DNA of 20,493 bases, from NCBI GenBank assembly GCA_900554845.1, contig USIY01000018.1, forward strand, positions 1 through 20,493. Direction: 5' to 3'. This document shows, in pieces, positions 1 through 8,163 of the stretch. The notes under the pieces were generated by a model. It ran no database searches, was not told where the DNA came from, and saw nothing but the letters and a program-made list of their open reading frames with translations. This stretch comes from an uncultured Bacteroidales bacterium (GTDB taxonomy: Bacteria > Bacteroidota > Bacteroidia > Bacteroidales > Muribaculaceae). Each line of letters begins with the position of its first letter. Position 1 is the stretch's first letter. Both the position numbers and the translations under genes were made by a program.

Positions 1-516
1 GGTACCCAGACCACGGATGCTGACTTTCATAGCTGCACCCGGTTGTCCGGATTCTGAGCTGATCTGAACGCCGGGCATCTGGCCCTGCATGGCCTGAAGG
101 GGCGACGTGGTGTTCATCTTGGCGATTTCGTCACCCTTTACCTGGCTTGTGGCGCCGGTCACCAGTTTCTTTTTCTGGACGCCGTAGCCCACAACCACTA
201 CTTCATCGAGTACGGAACTGTTCTCCGAAAGAGCCACGTCCAGACGCGGACCTGTCACCTTTATCTCGCGGTTGTTCATGCCAACGTAACTGAAACGTAA
301 CGTCTGTCCAACCTCTGCATTGATGGCATAGTTGCCGTCAATATCAGTAGAGGCACCCGTCTTGGTGCCCAACACAAACACGGATGCTCCGATAAGCGGT
401 TCGCCGTCTGTAGCCGACGTCACCGTTCCGGTCACTTTGATAGGAGCGGCATTGAGAATGCCGGCGCCAACCAACAGCGCGACTCCCGTCAGCAACTGCC
501 GTCCGAGAGTCTGCAT
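1..516 (-). CDS. SusC/RagA-family TonB-linked outer membrane protein, N-terminal part (cut by window edge)
   Basis: The first 172 codons of an outer-membrane receptor that, with a SusD partner, imports oligosaccharides using TonB energy. Residues 1-23 are a signal peptide ending LNA. Residues about 27-95 are the carboxypeptidase-D-like N-terminal extension usual in SusC proteins (VTGTVTSATDGEPLIGASV, then DIDGNYAI). Residues 104-113 (DEVVVVGYGV) are the TonB-box region, followed by the start of the plug domain (GDEIAKMNTTSPLQAMQGQMPGVQI, then SIRGLGT). The frame is open to base 1, so the gene continues leftward; a susD gene would be expected next. The ATG at 516 is the only ATG, but the frame stays open upstream for 12 codons (encoding KKSNKTKSW just before the Met), so a rare start codon there is possible. 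The gene is divergent from the HTCS gene, its likely regulator. Confidence 0.95.
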   Translation of the reverse strand, partial: MQTLGRQLLTGVALLVGAGILNAAPIKVTGTVTSATDGEPLIGASVFVLGTKTGASTDIDGNYAINAEVGQTLRFSYVGMNNREIKVTGPRLDVALSENSSVLDEVVVVGYGVQKKKLVTGATSQVKGDEIAKMNTTSPLQAMQGQMPGVQISSESGQPGAAMKVSIRGLGT

Positions 517-720
517 CCAAGATTTAGTCTTGTTTGATTTTTTTGGTATATGTTAGAGTTGTTAATAATTATTTCTTTTTTGATGTTGGTGTCAGTACTG
601 GTATTCGATGCTTTAAGGTATTTCTACATGGTATCAGAAGCCGTAAGGTCGTTCGTTCATGATCTGTCGGAGCGTTGAGACGCTGAAGTCAGTAAAACGG
701 TTACAAGGTTTCTGTCGCTG

Positions 721-750
721 CAAAATTAATATTCGTTTACAAATGTTCAA
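721..750 (-). promoter_or_regulatory. Predicted Bacteroidetes-type promoter of the susC-like operon
   Basis: On the minus strand, TTG (750-748) is followed after 19 nt by TAATTTTG (728-721), matching the Bacteroidetes primary sigma pattern TTG-N19..21-TAnnTTTG. Transcription would start near 714 and give a leader of about 200 nt. The same -7 octamer occurs in front of the GH31 gene at 5143-5150, fitting co-regulation. Confidence 0.6.
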
Positions 751-900
751 TAATCTTTATGATTACATGACGGTATCGTTTTGTTGTCTTGGGAACAATT
801 TGTTTATAAAAGGTGTATCAAATGTTGCATCAATTCGACAATATGTTGAAAAACATGTTTTTTGTTTTCCGTTGCAGGCTGTTTTATGGGGTATGTTTGT

Positions 901-908
901 TAAATTTG
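901..908 (+). promoter_or_regulatory. Possible -7 element for the HTCS gene
   Basis: TAAATTTG matches TAnnTTTG exactly and lies 136 nt before the HTCS ATG. No TTG sits at the expected 19-21 nt upstream, so this rests on the -7 box alone. A weaker 7-of-8 match (TAACTTTT) at 1007-1014 is an alternative. Confidence 0.35.
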
Positions 909-1044
909 CATTGCCGATTTCAAAGCATGTTATGTTAATTTATATAAAAATGCTTGTTGAGTCAAAGACACATAAGTAAGCGGCTATAAAAAAGCCATGA
1001 ATGTATTAACTTTTTATTAAATGCCACTTAGCTGACAGCAATTG

Positions 1045-4000
1045 ATGAAAACCATGAAACTTCCGTTGGCCTTGATCTATATATGTCTTCTGTTGTCGGT
1101 CACGGCCACAAGAGGAGCGAGGGAAGACATACGGTTCCGCACCATGCAGGTTACGGACGGACTATCCAACAACCATGTCAATGCCATCATGCGCGATTCA
1201 CAGGGATTCATGTGGTTCGGGACAGCGTCCGGATTGAACCGTTATGACGGTTTCTCCATTAAGGAATTCCAGAACAATCCGTCCGATTCATTGTCGTTGC
1301 ACGACAATTATGTGCAGTCCATTGAGGAGGATTCTCGACATAGATTATGGATATGCGCGGGAGATATATATTCCATTTTCGATCCTGAGACCGAGAGATT
1401 CCATCGTCTCGGCTTTCCTTTTTACAAGGAATTGGGCATGAAGGCGTCGGCGCAACTTGTCAGAGTGGACGGAGAAAACTTATGGCTTTGGGGCAGAAAT
1501 GACGGACTTTATCATGCTGCGGAGGGAAAGGCGCGTAAATTGATGGATTATGACTCCCGACGCGAAGTAACCTCAATTCTGGTCGACGAACAGGGCAACC
1601 ATGTCTATATCGCTGAAAACGGGGGCAGTGTCAGGATTCTTGACCGCAACACGGGCAGACCGTTGAAGACTCTTGTAATTCCTGACCATAAGGATATGCC
1701 GTTGACTTACACTTTGTTTCTTGACAGCAGAAAGCGATTGTGGGCGTATTGTGAATATGGCGCTCAGGTCTATGATATTTTATCGGGGAATTGGCTTGGC
1801 CCGGAAATCCTGCCGACCTACAACACCAATGCCGTGAAAGCCGTCAATGAAGATGCCAACGGGGATATTTGGATAGGTTACGACAATGACGGGGTAGAAG
1901 TGAAAAGAAGCGACGGTACTAAAGAATTCCTTCGAAGCGACATTAATGATCCTCATTCGCTCGGCAACAACTCCGTAGAATCCATATTTTGTGATCCGGA
2001 CGGGGGCATGTGGGTGGCAACTTACAAAAGAGGAGTGTCAGTTTATTATCCAAGCGAATATAAATTCCAGACATATGCGTTGGGGGACGTGAACTGTATT
2101 GTGCCGGTTCCGGGCAACGGCAGCAAGGTATATGTGGGCACTGACCACGGGGAGTTGATGACTTTTGATCTGTCGACGCATCAGACGGTCCGGATACCTG
2201 TTCCCGGTCCTTACGGCAAGCGAGCCATCACAGCAATGGCAACCGGGGATGACGGCACCCTTTGGGTGGGAACCTACAAGGGAGGAATGTACAGTTATCG
2301 GGGTGGAATAATAAGGCATTACAGTCAACAGGAGGGATTGCTGTCGGCAAATGTATGGTCCATAGTTGTGGATCCGAAAGGAAAACTATGGATAGGAACT
2401 TTGGGGTCCGGAGTGCAGTGCATGAACCTTGCCGACGGCAGTTTCCATAATTTCAATTTCTCCAATTCACGATTGACTTCCGATTTTGTCAGTTGCATGA
2501 CATTAGGAAAAGACGGAAACATTTATGTGGGAGCCACCGACGGAGTATCCATTATAGATCCATCCACCGAGACAGTCCGTCATCTCGACGGTTTCCGTCA
2601 ACAAGGCATAAGTTACGGAAGCTTAAACGTCAACCAGTTGATGTGCGACAGCCGGGGACTGTTGTGGATAGCCACTCGCGAAGGTCTGTTCGTATATGAC
2701 AATAAGAACGACAAAACCTACTCTCCGCAACTGCGGCCTTCGTCCAACACGATGTTCATAAACGGAGTCATAGAAGGTGCGGACGGCACAGTATGGGTCA
2801 CTTCCGGAAGCACATTGTACTCTGTAAGCGTCGAGGACAGTGCAAAAAACGGCTATAAATTCAATCCTTACGCTTTCGGTGTAGAAGATGGCCTGAGCGG
2901 TACGAATTTCAATCAGCGTTCCTTGTGTCTGACTACCGACGGTGAAGTGCTTGTGGGATTTCTGGGAGGAATCCTTGTGGTGGATCCTTACAAACTTCAG
3001 ACATCTGCAAGAAATCCCGAAATAAAGTTTGTCGAACTTTCGGTGGGCAACACTCCTGTAGTCGCAGGACATAAATATGGGGGTCGCGTGATTTTGAAAA
3101 AGGCGTTGCCCTATGTGTCCGAGTTGAAATTAGGGGCCAAACAAAACGATATAACGGTTTCATTCAGCATAGATTCATATCAACGTTCGTCGCGGGAGGT
3201 GTTCGAGTATATGCTTGAGGGATATGATGATTCCTGGCGTACATGTCCCCGGGGAGTGAATTATGCGCATTACATGAAGTTGCCTCCGGGTAATTACACG
3301 TTGAAGGTGCGGCTGTCGATTCCGGGACTTCCGTCCGACCGTATCATGGGAGAGCTTAAGATCTCAATCGCCAAGCCGTGGTATGCGAGATGGTGGATGG
3401 TGATGATATATGTGTTGACAGCCGCCGGACTGATTCTTTTGGGCCTGTGGCTTGTGCGGCGCCGGGAGCGCCGTAAATATCAGGAGAGACAGAGGCGTGA
3501 GCTTGAGCGTAAAGAGTTGGAACTGAACGAGCTGAAATTCAAATTCTTTACAAATGTAAGTCATGATCTGCGCACACCGCTTACATTGATACTTTCGCCT
3601 GTGGAGTCATTGCTTAACGAGAAGACCGACGAGCATGACATAAAAAGGCTCACGACTATCAAGCGCAATGCCAACAGGCTGTTGTATCTGGTCAATCAGT
3701 TGTTGGATTTCCGCAAGAAGGATATGGCCGGGTTAAGTCTGAATTTGTCCAACGGAGATATAGTAAGGACTGTTGAAAAGGCCGTGGAATCATTTACGGA
3801 TATGGCGGATCGCCGCGATATTGATTTGGAATTCAAATCAGGCAGCTCTTGTATATCGATGGCCTATGATGAGGACAAGGTGACCAAATGCGTGATGAAC
3901 CTTCTTAGCAACGCAGTAAAATTCACTCCCGACAAAGGACGCATCTTGGTGACTGTCCGTGAAGTCGACGGCAGTCTGGAGATAGCTGTGGCCGATTCCG

Positions 4001-5046
4001 GCGCCGGCGTCAGCGACAAGGATAAAAAACATATTTTCGAGCGTTTCTATATGGGAGAGGACAAGTCCGGCAACAAGACCGGCACGGGCATCGGTCTGAG
4101 CCTTGTGTTCGAATATGTCTCGTTGCATGGAGGCACCGTAAAGGTGGACGACAACAAGCCGTGCGGTGCAAAGTTTGTGCTTGTGCTTCCGATGAATCTG
4201 AAATCCACTGTCGATGCGGAGGAAGAAAGCCCTGAAGAGAAAGAGCAGTCCGTGCCGAAAATAGAGGAGTCCAATGAGAAGAACAACAATGGCCGACCAA
4301 GAATACTGTTCGTGGATGACAACAGGGATCTTACGGATTTTTTGCGCGATGAGTTCGGGAAGCTTTATGAGGTGGACACTGCTCCCGACGGGGAAGTGGC
4401 CGAGAAGATGGCCAGGGCGAAAAACTACGATTTGATAGTGACGGACATAATGATGCCGAAAGTGGACGGAATCCAGTTGACCAGGACATTGAAATCGGAG
4501 GCCGCTACCTCCAAAGTGCCGGTGATAATGCTGACTGCCAAACAGGATGTGTCCTCAGTGGTGGAAGGATTGAGCCTCGGGGCCGACGATTATGTGACAA
4601 AACCGTTCAATAACGATGTTCTGGCGTTGAAGATCAAGAGAATGGTATCGCTGAGAAAACAGGGGGTCAGAAGATCGTACATAGAGCCGACTCCTGAGGA
4701 TATAGAGATAACTCCGCTCGACCAGCAGTTGATAGGCAAGGCCGTGAAGTATGTGGAGAACAATATGGGGCGCAGTGATCTGACTGTGGAGGAACTCAGC
4801 AGGGAACTGGGCATGAGCCGTGTGCATCTTTATAAGAAACTTCTGGCGCTTACCGGAAAGTCTCCTATAGAATTTATCCGTGTACTGAGATTGAAACGCG
4901 CCGCGCAATATTTACGGGAGTCTCAGATGAATGTGTCGGAAATCGCATACCAGCTCGGTTTCAATAACCCGAAATACTTTTCCAAATATTTCAAGGATGA
5001 ATATGGCATGACACCGTCGGAATATCAGGAAAAGACGCAAGAATAA
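1045..5046 (+). CDS. Hybrid two-component system (HTCS) sensor kinase/response regulator, AraC-type output
   Basis: A 1333-residue one-protein signalling system of the kind that controls PULs. Residues 1-25 are a signal peptide. About 30-680 is a periplasmic beta-propeller of Reg_prop repeats (MWFGTASGLNRYDG, IWIGYDNDGVEV, LWVGTYKGGMYSY, LWIGTLGSGVQCM, LWIATREGLFVYD). About 711-772 is a Y_Y_Y domain, and 784-805 is one membrane helix followed by a charged coiled-coil linker. The HisKA domain has NVSHDLRTP with phospho-accepting His840. HATPase_c has N952/N956, DSGAG at 984-988 and GTGIGLSL at 1013-1020. The receiver domain has D1091/D1092, phospho-acceptor D1134 and K1186, and an AraC-type HTH occupies about 1229-1333. 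All catalytic residues are present. I chose ATG 1045; the codon just upstream is TTG, and the Met codon at 1054 is also possible. By analogy it binds an oligosaccharide in the periplasm and activates susC and the GH31-GH2 pair. The exact ligand cannot be read from sequence. Confidence 0.97.
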   Translation: MKTMKLPLALIYICLLLSVTATRGAREDIRFRTMQVTDGLSNNHVNAIMRDSQGFMWFGTASGLNRYDGFSIKEFQNNPSDSLSLHDNYVQSIEEDSRHRLWICAGDIYSIFDPETERFHRLGFPFYKELGMKASAQLVRVDGENLWLWGRNDGLYHAAEGKARKLMDYDSRREVTSILVDEQGNHVYIAENGGSVRILDRNTGRPLKTLVIPDHKDMPLTYTLFLDSRKRLWAYCEYGAQVYDILSGNWLGPEILPTYNTNAVKAVNEDANGDIWIGYDNDGVEVKRSDGTKEFLRSDINDPHSLGNNSVESIFCDPDGGMWVATYKRGVSVYYPSEYKFQTYALGDVNCIVPVPGNGSKVYVGTDHGELMTFDLSTHQTVRIPVPGPYGKRAITAMATGDDGTLWVGTYKGGMYSYRGGIIRHYSQQEGLLSANVWSIVVDPKGKLWIGTLGSGVQCMNLADGSFHNFNFSNSRLTSDFVSCMTLGKDGNIYVGATDGVSIIDPSTETVRHLDGFRQQGISYGSLNVNQLMCDSRGLLWIATREGLFVYDNKNDKTYSPQLRPSSNTMFINGVIEGADGTVWVTSGSTLYSVSVEDSAKNGYKFNPYAFGVEDGLSGTNFNQRSLCLTTDGEVLVGFLGGILVVDPYKLQTSARNPEIKFVELSVGNTPVVAGHKYGGRVILKKALPYVSELKLGAKQNDITVSFSIDSYQRSSREVFEYMLEGYDDSWRTCPRGVNYAHYMKLPPGNYTLKVRLSIPGLPSDRIMGELKISIAKPWYARWWMVMIYVLTAAGLILLGLWLVRRRERRKYQERQRRELERKELELNELKFKFFTNVSHDLRTPLTLILSPVESLLNEKTDEHDIKRLTTIKRNANRLLYLVNQLLDFRKKDMAGLSLNLSNGDIVRTVEKAVESFTDMADRRDIDLEFKSGSSCISMAYDEDKVTKCVMNLLSNAVKFTPDKGRILVTVREVDGSLEIAVADSGAGVSDKDKKHIFERFYMGEDKSGNKTGTGIGLSLVFEYVSLHGGTVKVDDNKPCGAKFVLVLPMNLKSTVDAEEESPEEKEQSVPKIEESNEKNNNGRPRILFVDDNRDLTDFLRDEFGKLYEVDTAPDGEVAEKMARAKNYDLIVTDIMMPKVDGIQLTRTLKSEAATSKVPVIMLTAKQDVSSVVEGLSLGADDYVTKPFNNDVLALKIKRMVSLRKQGVRRSYIEPTPEDIEITPLDQQLIGKAVKYVENNMGRSDLTVEELSRELGMSRVHLYKKLLALTGKSPIEFIRVLRLKRAAQYLRESQMNVSEIAYQLGFNNPKYFSKYFKDEYGMTPSEYQEKTQE

Positions 5047-5104
5047 CAAAACATACCCTTATGTGAAACAAATTGAACGCCATGTTAACATAGGGACAGT
5101 GTCC

Positions 5105-5125
5105 AATCAACATAAATCGTTGATT
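5105..5125. promoter_or_regulatory. Perfect inverted repeat overlapping the -33 box, candidate operator
   Basis: AATCAAC (5105-5111), a 7-nt spacer, then GTTGATT (5119-5125). The right arm contains the -33 TTG (5120-5122) of the GH31 promoter. A second perfect palindrome, ATGTTAACAT, lies at 5082-5091. Whether HTCS or another factor binds here is unknown. Confidence 0.4.
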
Positions 5126-5150
5126 CAGGCCTTGAATAATAGTAATTTTG
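5120..5150 (+). promoter_or_regulatory. Predicted Bacteroidetes-type promoter of the GH31-GH2 operon
   Basis: TTG at 5120-5122, 20 nt, then TAATTTTG at 5143-5150, a full match to the Bacteroidetes consensus and the same -7 octamer as the susC promoter. Transcription would start near 5156-5158, about 60 nt before the GH31 ATG. The start lies inside the left arm of the terminator hairpin at 5150-5181. Confidence 0.6.
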
Positions 5151-5187
5151 CATTGTCGGAACCATACTGTTCCGGCAGTGCTTTTTT
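5150..5187 (+). terminator. Intrinsic terminator of the HTCS gene
   Basis: Left arm 5150-5162 (GCATTGTCGGAAC) and right arm 5169-5181 (GTTCCGGCAGTGC) pair over 13 bp, two of them G-T wobbles, around the 6-nt loop CATACT. Six T residues (5182-5187) follow directly. This is a standard Rho-independent terminator about 100 nt after the HTCS stop. Its first base is the last base of the predicted -7 box of the next operon. Confidence 0.7.
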
Positions 5188-5216
5188 ATAATGCAAACAA
5201 AATAAAAATCTGATAT

Positions 5217-8096
5217 ATGAAGATTCTCGACATGACGGCGTTGAGTGCCGTGATGATGGTGGGGGCGGCGCTCATGCCGCAGGACATGTCGGCGCAGACC
5301 GACTGTCAGCGATTGCGCGACGGCGTGATCGTGAATGCACCGGACGCAAAAGTCCGGGTGCGCGTCATAAACGATAAAATAATCCGTGTGTCGGCTACTC
5401 CGGAGGCCGCTTTCAAGGCGGATTCCTCGCTTGTGGTGCTTCCTCAGTTCCAGGGGGACGGGAATAATCCCAACTTCAGCGTGACCGAGAACAAGAACTC
5501 TGTCGACGTGGTCACTTCCCAGATCAAGGCTGTTGTCAATAAGAAAAACGGCCAGGTGAAATTCTATGATAAGGAGGGAAAGGAATTACTGGTGGAAAAC
5601 CAGCGGGGTCGTACTTTCACCCCCCGCACCACGGACGGTGTCAAAGGTTACACCGTGTCGCAGACATGGGAGTCCTTGAATCCCGAAGAAGGTATTTACG
5701 GACTCGGACAACATCAGGCCAATGAGTTCAATTACAAGGATAAGAACGAAGAACTTTTCCAGTACAACACCAAGGTTTCCGTACCTTTCGTCGTATCCAC
5801 CGACAATTACGGAATCTTATGGGACAGCTATTCGCTGTGCCGTTGGGGCAACCCTGACGATTACAGCCAGCTTGACGAGGTGTTCAAAATGTATGACAAG
5901 AACGGCAAGGAAGGTTTCCTGACCGGAACATACACTGACAAGGACGGCAAACGGATGGAGCGTCAGGAACCGAAGATTTACTTTGAAAACCTTATTCGAG
6001 GGGACCTGTCGCATGTCATCAATCTGCCCCGGGATTTCAATTTCGCAGGCTCCAACGTTACTTACGAAGGAACGATAGTGCCTCAGGAGACAGGATTGTA
6101 CAAGTTCATAATGTACTATTCCGGCTATCAGACGATTTACATAGACGGTAAAAAAGTGGTGGACACCCGCTGGCGCACCGCCTGGAATCCGAACAGCTAC
6201 AAATTCTCTGTGGAACTGACAAAGGGCAAACCCACTCCGATCAAGATAGAATGGGAGCCTAACGGAAGCGTGGCATATTGCGGATTGCGCGTGTATGCCC
6301 CTTACGACAACGGCAAGCAATTGAGCTGGTGGGGACAGATGCAGGATATGATCGACTATTATTTCATCTATGGAGACAATATGGATGACGTGATATCGGG
6401 ATACCGTACTCTTACCGGCAAAGCTCCCATCATGCCGAAATGGGCCATGGGTTACTGGCAGAGCCGCGAGAAGTACAACACCAGCGACGAGGTCCTTGGC
6501 GTGGTCAACGAATTCCGTAAGCGTGAGATTCCTCTCGACAACATTGTGATCGACTGGCTGCACTGGAAGCAGGATTCATGGGGCAGCCATGAGTTTGACC
6601 GCGAGCGTTTCCCCGATCCCAAGGGAATGGTGGATTCGATCCACGACATGAACGCCCGGGTGATGGTGTCAGTATGGCCTAAGTTCTATGTGACCACCGA
6701 CCACTACAAGGAGTTCGACCGCAACGGTTGGATGTACCAGGGCGCTGTCCGCGACAGTATCCGCGACTGGGTGGGCCCCGGATATCTCGGAAGTTTCTAC
6801 GACGCATACAACCCCGACGCCCGCAAACTTTTCTGGAGCCAGATGAACGACCATTATATGCCTCTCGGCATAGACGCATGGTGGATGGACGCCAGCGAGC
6901 CTAACGTTCGCGACTGCATCGACATTGAATACCGCAAGGATCTGATGAACCCGACGTACGCCGGGCCGGCCGACAAGTACTTCAACGCCTACGCCCTTAT
7001 GAACGCCGAGGCCATCTATGACGGCCAGCGCGGTGTGGATCACGACAAACGTGTCTTCCTGCTGACCCGTTCGGGTTTTGCCGGACAGCAGCGTTATTCC
7101 ACGGCCACCTGGAGCGGCGACATCGCTACCCGTTGGGAGGACATGGAGGCGCAGATAGCCGCAGGTCTGAACTTCGCCGTTGCGGGTGTTCCTTACTGGA
7201 CGATGGATATAGGCGGTTTCTGTGTCGAGGACCGTTATGTGGACGCCGCCAAGAAATATCTTGAGGCGGAGGAAGAGAACGAGGATCTGAAAGAGTGGCG
7301 TGAGCTGAATACCCGCTGGTATCAGTTCGGTGCCTTCGCGCCTCTGTTCCGCGCTCATGGCCAGTGGCCGTTCCGCGAGGTTTACAACATCGCTCCGGAG
7401 GACAGTCCCGCCTACAACAGTATCGTGAAGTACACCAAGATGCGTTACAATCTGATGCCTTACATATATTCGTTGGCGGGCAAGACTTATTTCGACGACT
7501 ACACCATCATGCGCCCCATGGTGATGGATTTCACCTCGGACATCAACACGCGCAATCTTCAGGACCAGTACATGTTCGGTCCGGCCTTCCTGGTGGCTCC
7601 CGTATATAAGTACGGTGCACGCGACCGTGACGTCTACTTCCCCGCCGGTGAGGTTTGGTATGATTTCTATACCGGCAGCCAGATCAACGGCGGACGTACC
7701 GTGAAGGTCAACGCTCCTTACGAGACCATGCCTCTGTTCGTTCGCGGCGGTTCCATAATTCCTGCGGGCGGTGACATACAATCGACTGCTGAAAAGTCTG
7801 ATGACCCCGTCACTATCGCAGTTTATGGTGGCAAGGACGGTGAGTTTGTTCTTTATGAGGATGAAGGAACTAATTACAATTATGAGAAAGGACAATTCAG
7901 CAAAATACGTTTCGATTACAATGACAAGACCAATGAACTTACCATTTCGGACAGAGAAGGTGAATATCCCGGTATGGATAAGAACCGTAAGTTCAATGTC
8001 GTAAAAGTCGATGCGGCTCATGCAGTGGGCAACGCAATCCGTGCGAAAGGCAAGGTTGTGGACTACAACGGAAAGTCGTTGAAAGTGAAACTGTAA
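5217..8096 (+). CDS. Secreted GH31 glycosidase with PA14 insert, probable alpha-xylosidase
   Basis: A 959-residue exo-acting retaining glycosidase. Residues 1-26 are a signal peptide ending MSA. A GH31 N-terminal beta-sandwich follows (EEGIYGLGQHQ), interrupted at about 235-362 by a PA14 domain (VTYEGTIVPQETGLYKF, then IYIDGKKVVD). The catalytic barrel has the nucleophile D558 in GIDAWWMDASEPN and the acid/base D635 in TWSGDIATRW. The C-terminal part carries a DUF5110-like beta domain (VLYEDEGTNYNYEKG). A PA14 insert at this place and a length near 950 residues are known from xyloglucan-active alpha-xylosidases of Bacteroides and Cellvibrio, hence the call. Alpha-glucosidase or alpha-galactosidase activity cannot be excluded from sequence. 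It is the first gene of a two-gene operon with the GH2 enzyme (67-nt gap) and lies directly behind the HTCS regulator. Confidence 0.9.
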   Translation: MKILDMTALSAVMMVGAALMPQDMSAQTDCQRLRDGVIVNAPDAKVRVRVINDKIIRVSATPEAAFKADSSLVVLPQFQGDGNNPNFSVTENKNSVDVVTSQIKAVVNKKNGQVKFYDKEGKELLVENQRGRTFTPRTTDGVKGYTVSQTWESLNPEEGIYGLGQHQANEFNYKDKNEELFQYNTKVSVPFVVSTDNYGILWDSYSLCRWGNPDDYSQLDEVFKMYDKNGKEGFLTGTYTDKDGKRMERQEPKIYFENLIRGDLSHVINLPRDFNFAGSNVTYEGTIVPQETGLYKFIMYYSGYQTIYIDGKKVVDTRWRTAWNPNSYKFSVELTKGKPTPIKIEWEPNGSVAYCGLRVYAPYDNGKQLSWWGQMQDMIDYYFIYGDNMDDVISGYRTLTGKAPIMPKWAMGYWQSREKYNTSDEVLGVVNEFRKREIPLDNIVIDWLHWKQDSWGSHEFDRERFPDPKGMVDSIHDMNARVMVSVWPKFYVTTDHYKEFDRNGWMYQGAVRDSIRDWVGPGYLGSFYDAYNPDARKLFWSQMNDHYMPLGIDAWWMDASEPNVRDCIDIEYRKDLMNPTYAGPADKYFNAYALMNAEAIYDGQRGVDHDKRVFLLTRSGFAGQQRYSTATWSGDIATRWEDMEAQIAAGLNFAVAGVPYWTMDIGGFCVEDRYVDAAKKYLEAEEENEDLKEWRELNTRWYQFGAFAPLFRAHGQWPFREVYNIAPEDSPAYNSIVKYTKMRYNLMPYIYSLAGKTYFDDYTIMRPMVMDFTSDINTRNLQDQYMFGPAFLVAPVYKYGARDRDVYFPAGEVWYDFYTGSQINGGRTVKVNAPYETMPLFVRGGSIIPAGGDIQSTAEKSDDPVTIAVYGGKDGEFVLYEDEGTNYNYEKGQFSKIRFDYNDKTNELTISDREGEYPGMDKNRKFNVVKVDAAHAVGNAIRAKGKVVDYNGKSLKVKL

Positions 8097-8163
8097 TTAA
8101 ATGGAAACAACGGCCTCTGTGCCGGACTTATAAGGTTAGTTATATAGTAATATAGAGTAATTC

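Larger units (their letters stand above)
517..1044. other. 528-bp divergent control region between susC-like and HTCS genes
   Basis: AT-rich non-coding stretch. It holds a leftward promoter at 721-750 and therefore a roughly 200-nt susC leader, as is common for susC operons. That leader contains a small perfect hairpin, AGCGT-TGAG-ACGCT, at 671-684. A perfect inverted repeat TAATC-N5-GATTA lies at 751-765, just upstream of the leftward -33 element. CAAATGTT occurs at 740-747 and again at 819-826, with a related CAATATGTTGAA at 839-850. A rightward -7-like box is at 901-908. A 106-codon open frame at 659-979 overlaps the leftward promoter and resembles no protein, so I do not call it a gene. 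Confidence 0.75.

Noticed and set aside
659..979. 106-codon open frame on the + strand in the divergent control region
   Set aside because: It overlaps the leftward susC promoter, starts with no recognisable signal, resembles no known protein and has the composition of AT-rich non-coding DNA.
982..995. GGCT...AGCC hairpin as a terminator or riboswitch in front of the HTCS gene
   Set aside because: The stem is only 4-5 bp with an A-rich loop and no T run on the + strand; likely chance.
6669..8021. 450-codon antisense open frame inside the GH31 gene
   Set aside because: The GH31 frame has complete catalytic motifs. The antisense frame is a codon-bias shadow with no recognisable domain.
8097..8163. 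Separate promoter for the GH2 gene
   Set aside because: No TAnnTTTG box is present in the 67-nt gap and no strong terminator ends the GH31 gene, so cotranscription is simpler.
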